The position numbers were made by a program, and so were the translations under genes. 5,053 bases of DNA, from assembly GCA_964528575.1 (NCBI GenBank), contig CAZGTQ010000277.1, positions 1 through 5,053 of the forward strand. The letters run 5' to 3'. Below are positions 1-5,053 of the stretch, piece by piece. Source of the DNA: CAZGTQ01 sp964528575 (lineage in GTDB: Bacteria > Planctomycetota > UBA1135 > GCA-002686595). The notes under the pieces were generated by a model that had not been told where the DNA came from, made no database searches, and saw only the letters and a list, made by a program, of their open reading frames with translations. Numbering within the stretch: position 1 is the stretch's first letter; each line of letters opens with the position of its first letter.

Positions 1-2506
1 TCGCGACGAGCACGCCCGCGGCCTCCGCGCGCACCGCCGCGGGATCGAAGAGCCAGCCTGCGAGCGCGTCGAGCATCCGCGGCTCGCCGTCGACGAGCAC
101 GTGGCTCTTCGCGAGCGCGCCCTCGCTCGCGTCGAAGCGCCCCGAGCGCGACACGACGACGTGCTCGCCGCCGCCGAGCGCGCTGACGCCGACCGTCGGC
201 TCGAGCGTCAACGCGTCGAGCACGACGAGCGTCCCGTTCACGTCGGCGAGCACACGCCTCCCCAGGCCGTAGACCATGGCCGGCTCGTCCAACGGGATCG
301 CACCACTCCGATCGGGCGAAGTTCGCGCCGTCCCATCGCGGAGGTCGACTGCCGTAGGGACGAAGCCTGCCACGAGCACGCGCCCGCGCTCCTCGTCCAG
401 CGTGATCGGCAGGTGTCGTCCTTGGCCCCCTCCCGCCGCCCACGACCATCGCAAGTCACCGGAGGCCACGTCCCAGCAGAAGACTTGGAACCAACTTCCC
501 GTCGAGGCGAGCAGGGCCCGACCATCACCCGAGAACACGAGCTGACCGACGGTCGGCGGCCCGAAGACATCCGTGTGCTCGAACGCTCGCAGACGTTCGC
601 CCTGCGGCACGGACCAGAGGATCGCGTATCCGTCTTCACCGCCGGAGACGAGAACGTCGCCGCGAGGGCCGAGCTCGAGCGCCGAGACCGGCGCATCGTG
701 CGCGCCGATCAGGCGCGGAGACATAGGGTCTCCCAGGAAGACCCGACCCCCCTCGGTGCCGAAGGCGACCCAGGTGCCGCTGGCGTCGAGCGCGGCTGCG
801 GTGAGCTCTTCGCCTTCGACTCCCAGTCGAGTCGTCTCGCCGCTCGGCACGTCGATCAGCACTGCTGCTCTCGAGTTGTCGAAGGCGAGAAGCTTGCGGC
901 CGTCCGACGAGAACTCGAGCCTTCTCGGCCAAGGTGAAGCATCGAGCGACGTCGGCTCGTGCAGCCTCCTCTGCGTTTGCACGTCCCACAAGCTGAGAGC
1001 ATCCTCGGTCCAGATCGCCAGGGCCCGGGCGTCGGGCGAGAGGGCCCCCAAGCGCAAGGAACTGTCGCAGACCCTGATCGTCCACTCGATCCGCCCCGTC
1101 TCGGGGACGAACCCGTGCACGCTGCCGCTCGGCCCCAAGACCGGGACGACCGGGCCGGTCGGCGGTGCGAGGTGCCCGCTCGCCGCAACCAGCTCCTGCC
1201 CGAACAGCGTGAGCCCGCTCCGCGCGTCGAGGCAACTGACGTCGCCGGCCTCGTGAGCGACGAACGCCCGCTCCCCGTCGCTCGACCACGCCCAGTCCAG
1301 GTCCGTGCCGTCCGCCCCGCGCTCCCACAACCGCACGCCAGTCACGCTGTCCCAGGCCCGCGCCGGCTCGCCCGGCGCGCTCGTCACGACGACGTTCGCC
1401 GCGCGGCCGAACGTCGCCGCGCTCCAGCGCATGCGCGCGCCGTGCGCCTCGATCGAGCGCAGCGACTCGCCCGTCCGCACGTCCCACCACACGAGGCGGC
1501 CGTCGGAGCCCGCGGTGAGCGCGACCTTCGCGCCGACGAGCTCCGCGCTCACGAAGCGTCCCGCGTGCGCCTCGATCGGCGCGAGCCGCGTCCCGTCCGC
1601 CGCGAGCACGTGCAACTCGCTTCGATCGCCCCACAGCGCCCACGCGTGCTCGCCGCCGGGCCCGACGCCGACGTACGCCCGCGACTCGTCCGGCGCCGCC
1701 ATCCGCGCGAGCACCTTCCCCGCGCGCAGGTCCGCGAGCACGACCTCGCGCTCCTCCTCGTCCGCCAGCGCGAGCACCGCGCGCGCTCCGTCTTGCGTCG
1801 CGTCGGCCGCCTCGACGACGCCGCGCAGCTCGAGCTCGGCGAGCACGTCTCCGGTGCGCGCGTCCCACAGCACCGTCCGCTCGCCGTCGCAGACCACGAG
1901 CCCGCCGTCAGTCGACGCCCAGCGCGGCGTGAAGCCCTCGAGCGAGGGCCCGCCGCCGGTCACCCACACGCGCGTCTCGGTGCCGGCGACGATCCGCCCG
2001 TCGTCGCGCAACCGCAGCCAGTCGGCTTCCGGCGCGCTGGCGAGCGCGAGCCCGCTCGCCACGTCCCACACCAATCCTTCGCGCACGAAGCGCGTCCCAT
2101 CGGGGCTGACGACGGTCGGCACCCACGGCCAGATGCGCGCCGGCGAATGCTCGATGCGCGAGGAGCCGTGCGCAGCGTTGGCCCGCATCGCCACGAGCAC
2201 CGCCTCGAACCGCTCGTTCCCGCGCAGCTCCGCGAGATGCCACTGGGCGAGCTCCGCCGCCGCGTAGCCCGCGCGCGCCGCCGCCTCGAGCGCGTCGAGC
2301 GCCGCAACCCGCTCGCCCAGCTCCGCGCGCGCCGACGCGAGCGCGAACAGCGCGACCGGGCTCTGGGGCGCGACGTCGAGCGCGCGCTCGACGTGCCGTA
2401 CGGCCCGCGCCGGGTCGCCCGCGTCGAGCGCCGCCCACGCCCGGTCCAACGCCGCCGCGAGGTCGCCGATCCCCACCAGGGCGCACACGAACGATGCTGC
2501 GATCAT
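1..2506 (-). CDS. TPR and WD40-repeat (double beta-propeller) protein, 3' end beyond the window
   Basis: The frame is open for 835 codons from ATG at 2506-2504 and leaves the window at base 1. An in-frame TAG (2518-2516) lies four codons upstream, so this is the first possible start; AGGG sits seven bases before it. Residues 1-14 are hydrophobic but lack a basic n-region, so secretion is uncertain. Residues 19-111 form a TPR block: GDPARAVRHVERALDVAPQSP (30-50) fits the second half of a TPR, and LRGNERFEAVL (94-104) resembles the usual closing half-repeat. Blade-ending motifs follow at LVWDVASG (145), VLWDARTG (212), LVWWDVRTG (338), ARAWDSVTG (382), LSLWDVQT (504), VLIDVPSGE (549), AILWSVPQGE (628), FCWDVASGD (676) and VVLDALT (761). 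With weaker copies there are about 15, enough for two propellers. Such proteins are usually interaction scaffolds; no catalytic motif is visible. Codon usage shifts between about 1093 and 256. Exact function is not recognised. Confidence 0.9.
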   Translation of the reverse strand, partial: MIAASFVCALVGIGDLAAALDRAWAALDAGDPARAVRHVERALDVAPQSPVALFALASARAELGERVAALDALEAAARAGYAAAELAQWHLAELRGNERFEAVLVAMRANAAHGSSRIEHSPARIWPWVPTVVSPDGTRFVREGLVWDVASGLALASAPEADWLRLRDDGRIVAGTETRVWVTGGGPSLEGFTPRWASTDGGLVVCDGERTVLWDARTGDVLAELELRGVVEAADATQDGARAVLALADEEEREVVLADLRAGKVLARMAAPDESRAYVGVGPGGEHAWALWGDRSELHVLAADGTRLAPIEAHAGRFVSAELVGAKVALTAGSDGRLVWWDVRTGESLRSIEAHGARMRWSAATFGRAANVVVTSAPGEPARAWDSVTGVRLWERGADGTDLDWAWSSDGERAFVAHEAGDVSCLDARSGLTLFGQELVAASGHLAPPTGPVVPVLGPSGSVHGFVPETGRIEWTIRVCDSSLRLGALSPDARALAIWTEDALSLWDVQTQRRLHEPTSLDASPWPRRLEFSSDGRKLLAFDNSRAAVLIDVPSGETTRLGVEGEELTAAALDASGTWVAFGTEGGRVFLGDPMSPRLIGAHDAPVSALELGPRGDVLVSGGEDGYAILWSVPQGERLRAFEHTDVFGPPTVGQLVFSGDGRALLASTGSWFQVFCWDVASGDLRWSWAAGGGQGRHLPITLDEERGRVLVAGFVPTAVDLRDGTARTSPDRSGAIPLDEPAMVYGLGRRVLADVNGTLVVLDALTLEPTVGVSALGGGEHVVVSRSGRFDASEGALAKSHVLVDGEPRMLDALAGWLFDPAAVRAEAAGVLVA
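256..1093 (-). other. Block of atypical codon usage inside the TPR/WD40 gene
   Basis: By hand count about 56 of some 280 codons (472-751) end in A or T, near 20%. The first 471 codons of the same gene have about 23 (near 5%), its last visible 84 about 3, and the kinase gene about 4%. Codons rare elsewhere here, such as AGA, TCA, CCT, CTT, GGT and CGT, cluster in the block. It roughly matches the second propeller, and the reading frame is intact throughout. Confidence 0.7.
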
Positions 2507-2513
2507 CGGCGCA

Positions 2514-2517
2514 CCCT
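2514..2517 (-). promoter_or_regulatory. Ribosome binding site of the TPR/WD40 gene
   Basis: On the minus strand AGGG lies seven bases before ATG 2506, a normal Shine-Dalgarno spacing. With the in-frame TAG overlapping it (2518-2516), it supports this ATG as the start. Confidence 0.55.
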
Positions 2518-2550
2518 AGCGCGGCGCCCGGCGGCCGGCGCGCGGTCGTT

Positions 2551-2569
2551 ACGAGCGGGATACGCTCGT
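2551..2569. promoter_or_regulatory. Perfect 7-bp inverted repeat with 5-base spacer, candidate operator or leader hairpin
   Basis: ACGAGCG (2551-2557), spacer GGATA, then its exact reverse complement CGCTCGT (2563-2569). It lies 34 bases before the kinase GTG and 44 bases before the WD40 ATG, overlapping the only A/T-containing patch in the gap. It could be bound by a dimeric regulator controlling both genes, or form a hairpin in a 5' leader. It lacks a following T-run, so it is not a convincing intrinsic terminator. G/C-rich DNA makes short palindromes common, hence modest confidence. Confidence 0.35.
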
Positions 2570-2585
2570 CGTCCGGCGGGCGAGC

Positions 2586-2595
2586 GGAAGGTAGG
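2586..2595 (+). promoter_or_regulatory. Ribosome binding site of the kinase gene
   Basis: GGAAGGTAGG holds two purine-rich cores: GGAAGG, 12 bases from the GTG start (long), and the overlapping GTAGG, eight bases from it (normal). An in-frame TAG (2592-2594) lies within it, so translation cannot begin further upstream. Confidence 0.5.
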
Positions 2596-2603
2596 CTTCT
2601 CTC

Positions 2604-5053
2604 GTGAGCGCACCGCGAGACAGCGAGAACGACGGGATCCGCGTCGAGAGCACGACGTTCAGCCCGCCCGAGGACCTGTCGAGCGAATGGACGCTGCAGG
2701 GCTGCGCCGAGATCGAGCACCAGGGTGAGCTGAGGCCCTCGCTCGGCCGCATCGCGCTGCTCTCGCGCATCGGGCGCGGCGGCATGGGCGTCGTCTACTA
2801 CGGCGTCAACCCGCGGCTGGGCACCGAGGTCGCCGTCAAGATCCTGCCGCGCGACCTCGAGGATCGCTCGCGCGATTTCGTCGAGCGCTTCGTGCGCGAG
2901 GCGCGGCTCGCGGCGCGGCTGCGCTCGCCGCACCTCGTCGGCGTGCTCGACGTCGACCGGGACGAGGAGAGCGGCGTCCACTTCCTCGTCATGGAGTACG
3001 TGCGCGGGCTGTCGGCCGCCGATTGGCTCGTGCAGATCAAGCAGCAGGGCCGCGTCGGCGCACCCGAGCGCGCCGCGCTCGACCTCTGCATCGCCGCGAC
3101 GCGCGGACTCGAGGCCGCGCACGTGGAAGGCATCGTCCACCGCGACATCAAGCCGGCGAACGTGCTGATCCCCGTCGACGTGCAGGGCCGGCCGGAGCTC
3201 GAGCGGGCCAAGCTCGCCGACCTCGGGCTCGCGCGCCGCGAAGAGTCGGGTCAATCGATCACCGGCTCCGAGATCGCGATGGGCACGCCCGGGTACATGG
3301 CGCCCGAGCAGGCGCGGGACGTCAAGCGCGCGAAGAAGCCGGCCGACGTGTTCGGCATCGGAGCGACGCTCTACGCGCTGCTCTCCGGCCGCGCGCCGTT
3401 CGCCGCCGAGAACGGCGTCCAGGCGATCCTCGCGACGATCGAGGGCAAGTGGCCGCCGCTCGAGGAGCTGCGGCCGGACGTGTCGCACGCGACGTCGCTG
3501 CTCGTGAAGCGCTGCCTCGCGCCGGAGCCGACCGAGCGCTATCCCGACGCGTCCGCGCTCGTCGAGGCGCTCGGGGTGTGCCGCGACGCGCTCGATCGCG
3601 ACGTCGCGGAGACGATCGAGGTCTCGTCCGTGCTCGAGACGCTCGTGCGACGCGAAGAGCGCGGCAAGCGCGTCGCCACCGAGCTCAGCGCGCCCGAGCT
3701 CGGCGCGGCGTCGCGCTCCGCGGGTACGCCTCCCACCGCGGCGGCGAGCCGCGCGACGACGCCCGTCGCGACCGTGCCGATGCAGCCGGCCGCTCGGCGG
3801 CCGCGGACCGCCGTGTGGGTCGCGGGCGCCGCGGCGCTGCTCGTCGCGGGGTGGCTCGGCGCGTACCGATTCGGCGGCGACGGCCGCAACGACGGCCGCG
3901 GCGACCGCGGCACCGACGACCGCGGCGGCAGCGGCGGAAGCGCGCCGGTGCCGGTGGCGCCCCAGCAGGTCGCGTTCGGACGGCTCGAGCCGGCGCTGGG
4001 TGCGGTCCTGCCGTCGAGCGACGTCTCGATCCGCGGCCGCGTCGACGGGGCGCTGCCGGACGGCGCGCTCGTGTGGGCGGACGCCGTCTCGGCCACGCCG
4101 GACGCGAACGGCGACTTCGCCATCTCGCTCACGTTCGGCGAGGGGCCGCACGAGGTGCGCGTCGAGGTGCGCGCCGGCACGCGCACTCTCCACCGCGAGG
4201 AGCGCGCGATCGTCGTCGACGTCACGCCGCCGGAGCTCGCCGTCGAAGCGCCCGAGGTCACCTACACGAGCGCGGCGGAGCTCGCCGTCGAAGGCGCGGT
4301 GCGCGACGCGACCTCCACATCGGTGAGGGTCGCGGGCGTCGCAGCGAGCGTCGTGAACGGCCGGTTCGCGGCGACGGTGCCGCTCGCGCCCGGGCGCGCG
4401 GAGCTCGCGCTCGTCGCGCGCGACGCCGCCGGGCTCGAGACGCGCTCGTCGCTCGTCGTCCACCGCGACTCGGTCGCGCCCGAGCTCGAGCTCACCGCGC
4501 CCGCGGACGGGCTCGTCCAGCAGACGTCGACGGTCGCGGTGCGCGGCGTCGTGCGCGACGAGCTCACGACGCGCGTCTTCGTCGGCGGCGTGCCGCACGA
4601 GCCAGGCGCGGACGGCGCGTTCGACATCGAGCACCTGCTCGAGCCCGGCGACGGCGAACGCGCGCTCGAGGTCGTCGCCGAGGACCGCGCCGGCAACCGC
4701 AGCGCGCCGCGGTTCGTGCGCGTCACGGTCGACTCGACGCCGCCCGTCGTGACCGTCGACGATCCGCGGCCGGGCGCGCAGGGCGGCGTCGTCGTCACGG
4801 GGCGCGTCGACGAGGACGGCTGCACGGTGACGGTCGACGGCGAGCCCGTCGCGCTCGCGGGCCGCGGCTTCGAGCTCCAGTACGCGCTCGCGCCCGGCGA
4901 GGCGCGCACGCTCGACGTCGTCGCGACCGACGCGGCGAAGAACGAGCGGCAGCTCTCCGTCGACGTCGTCGCTCCGGTGCCCGTCGGCTCGATCACCGCG
5001 TTCAACGACCGCTGGAACCTCGTCGTCGTCACGTGCGAGGCGGGCGTCGAGCC
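2604..5053 (+). CDS. Transmembrane Hanks-type serine/threonine protein kinase with extracytoplasmic Ig-like repeats, 3' end beyond the window
   Basis: The frame is open for 816 codons from GTG at 2604 to the window edge. An in-frame TAG (2592-2594) rules out an earlier start, and the next start codon, Met61, is inside the nucleotide loop, so GTG is required. The kinase domain spans about residues 50-325 and looks active: glycine loop IGRGGMGVV (56-64), ATP-anchoring Lys79 in VAVKIL, helix C Glu99, catalytic loop HRDIKPANVL (179-188) with Asp181, Lys183 and Asn186, metal-binding DLG (206-208) in place of DFG, GTPGYMAPEQ (227-236), helix F Asp248, and Arg312. Residues 330-400 are a Thr/Ala/Pro-rich juxtamembrane stretch. 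One membrane helix (about 402-423) is followed by a charged linker (424-446) and four Ig-like repeats (about 454-790). The expected role is ATP-dependent Ser/Thr phosphorylation inside the cell, controlled by something bound outside. Ligand and substrates are unknown. It resembles planctomycete receptor-like kinases; PASTA repeats of the PrkC/PknB type are not seen. Confidence 0.96.
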   Translation, partial: MSAPRDSENDGIRVESTTFSPPEDLSSEWTLQGCAEIEHQGELRPSLGRIALLSRIGRGGMGVVYYGVNPRLGTEVAVKILPRDLEDRSRDFVERFVREARLAARLRSPHLVGVLDVDRDEESGVHFLVMEYVRGLSAADWLVQIKQQGRVGAPERAALDLCIAATRGLEAAHVEGIVHRDIKPANVLIPVDVQGRPELERAKLADLGLARREESGQSITGSEIAMGTPGYMAPEQARDVKRAKKPADVFGIGATLYALLSGRAPFAAENGVQAILATIEGKWPPLEELRPDVSHATSLLVKRCLAPEPTERYPDASALVEALGVCRDALDRDVAETIEVSSVLETLVRREERGKRVATELSAPELGAASRSAGTPPTAAASRATTPVATVPMQPAARRPRTAVWVAGAAALLVAGWLGAYRFGGDGRNDGRGDRGTDDRGGSGGSAPVPVAPQQVAFGRLEPALGAVLPSSDVSIRGRVDGALPDGALVWADAVSATPDANGDFAISLTFGEGPHEVRVEVRAGTRTLHREERAIVVDVTPPELAVEAPEVTYTSAAELAVEGAVRDATSTSVRVAGVAASVVNGRFAATVPLAPGRAELALVARDAAGLETRSSLVVHRDSVAPELELTAPADGLVQQTSTVAVRGVVRDELTTRVFVGGVPHEPGADGAFDIEHLLEPGDGERALEVVAEDRAGNRSAPRFVRVTVDSTPPVVTVDDPRPGAQGGVVVTGRVDEDGCTVTVDGEPVALAGRGFELQYALAPGEARTLDVVATDAAKNERQLSVDVVAPVPVGSITAFNDRWNLVVVTCEAGVE
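3807..3872 (+). other. Single transmembrane helix of the kinase
   Basis: Codons 402-423 encode a hydrophobic stretch (TAVWVAGAAALLVAGWLGAY and two further residues) preceded by RRPR (398-401). The basic cluster on the N-terminal side fits a positive-inside topology, placing the kinase domain in the cytoplasm and the Ig-like repeats outside. Confidence 0.85.
3879..3926 (+). repeat. Period-12 tandem repeat encoding an Asp-Gly-Arg linker
   Basis: Four 12-base units encode DGRN, DGRG, DRGT and DDRG (residues 426-441), immediately after the membrane helix. GACGGCCGC is exactly repeated at 3879 and 3891; later units have drifted. A Gly/Ser run follows. The product would be a flexible, charge-balanced spacer between membrane and first Ig-like repeat. 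In-frame units of this kind can change number by slippage without breaking the frame. Confidence 0.7.
3963..4973 (+). repeat. Four tandem Ig-like beta-sandwich repeats in the kinase ectodomain
   Basis: Protein repeats cover about residues 454-540, 544-626, 627-714 and 715-790. Boundaries are marked by DVTPPEL (539), DSVAPEL (622), DSTPPVV (710) and VVAPVP (788), spaced 83, 88 and 77 residues. Shared landmarks are an early strand ending in G-x-V (RGRV 477, EGAV 563, RGVV 647, TGRV 732), a V-x-V-G/D turn, a G-x-F strand and a late ARDAAG / AEDRAGN / ATDAAKN motif. The pattern resembles bacterial Ig-like modules of surface proteins and glycosidases, which bind ligand or act as spacers. The first copy is the most divergent and lacks the D-x-A-G-N motif. 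Confidence 0.75.
4231..4293 (+). repeat. 18-bp exact direct repeat inside the Ig-like array
   Basis: CGGAGCTCGCCGTCGAAG occurs at 4231-4248 and again at 4276-4293, 45 bases apart and in the same frame. It encodes ELAVE at residues 544-548 and 559-563, two strands of one Ig-like repeat rather than equivalent strands of two repeats. This may be a local duplication or reuse of preferred codons. Confidence 0.6.

Larger units (their letters stand above)
2507..2603. promoter_or_regulatory. Divergent intergenic control region
   Basis: These 97 bases are the only non-coding DNA in the window and separate two start codons facing away from each other, so promoters for both genes should lie here unless they sit inside the opposite gene. 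The half nearest the WD40 gene is almost pure G/C. The only A/T-containing patch is around 2548-2564. TACGCT (2561-2566) fits a loose TANNNT -10 element for the kinase, but no matching -35 is evident, so no promoter is called precisely. Confidence 0.5.

Noticed and set aside
1..42. N-terminal hydrophobic stretch or lipobox of the WD40 protein as a firm secretion signal (encoded near 2506-2465, not at the window's left edge).
   Set aside because: There are no basic residues before the hydrophobic run, and the residues before Cys8 (Ser-Phe-Val) do not fit a lipobox, so export is left open.
636..1868. A 410-codon minus-strand frame overlapping the TPR/WD40 gene in another frame.
   Set aside because: Its N-terminal two-thirds is Arg/Ala/Gly repeats typical of frame-shifted GC-rich code, and the WD40 frame is continuous over the same bases, so there is no frameshift to explain.
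467..2068. Recurring CACGTCCCA on the plus strand (467, 980, 1478 and 2060), a possible dispersed regulatory motif.
   Set aside because: Read on the minus strand, each copy is TGGGACGTG, in frame, encoding the Trp-Asp-Val blade signature of the WD40 repeats. The repetition comes from protein structure.
2524..2541. GCGCC...GGCGC inverted repeat near the WD40 start.
   Set aside because: Short five-base arms made only of G and C are expected by chance in this gap.
959..2728. A 589-codon open frame on the plus strand opposite the TPR/WD40 gene.
   Set aside because: The product is Arg/Pro/Ala/His-rich without motifs, while the opposite strand encodes TPR and W-D-V blade signatures through the whole stretch. 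It is an antisense shadow.
1908..4634. A 908-codon open frame on the minus strand running across the gap and through most of the kinase gene.
   Set aside because: Its product is Arg/Ala/Asp/Gly-rich low-complexity sequence with no recognisable domain, and it lies antisense to a kinase with every catalytic motif intact. Very high GC makes stop codons rare in antisense frames.

Overview
The window is very GC-rich (roughly 70% or more by eye) and compactly coding. It holds two long genes transcribed away from each other from a 97-base gap (2507-2603). Neither gene has its 3' end in the window, so both proteins are partial at the C-terminus. There are no RNA genes, mobile elements or CRISPR arrays, and no gene-free stretch over 300 bases.

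Left, minus strand (2506 down to 1): at least 835 residues. A short hydrophobic N-terminus is followed by a TPR block (about 19-111) and about 15 degenerate WD40-type blades (about 120-770), probably two seven-bladed beta-propellers. The last visible residues (about 783-835) look like the short tail often found after bacterial WD40 propellers. Inside this gene, bases about 256-1093 use A/T-ending codons about four times as often as the rest of the gene or the neighbouring gene.

Right, plus strand (2604 to 5053): at least 816 residues of a Hanks-type serine/threonine protein kinase. The order is cytoplasmic N-terminal extension, complete kinase domain, Pro/Thr/Ala-rich juxtamembrane stretch, one transmembrane helix, a repetitive Asp-Gly-Arg linker, and four tandem Ig-like beta-sandwich repeats outside the membrane. 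A further unrecognised segment runs off the edge.

The kinase wording (LVGVLDV, LVMEYV, DLGLAR, the GTPGYMAPEQ region, ADVFGIGATLYALLSG), the GC content and the pairing with TPR/WD40 proteins fit a high-GC member of the Planctomycetota best. A myxobacterium-like organism is the main alternative. This is judged from sequence style, not from a search.

The gap between the genes carries a perfect 7-bp inverted repeat that could be a shared operator or a leader hairpin. Divergent genes from a short shared control region suggest possible co-regulation: a membrane kinase that senses something outside the cell through Ig-like domains, and a propeller scaffold that may be its partner. The functional link is inference only.
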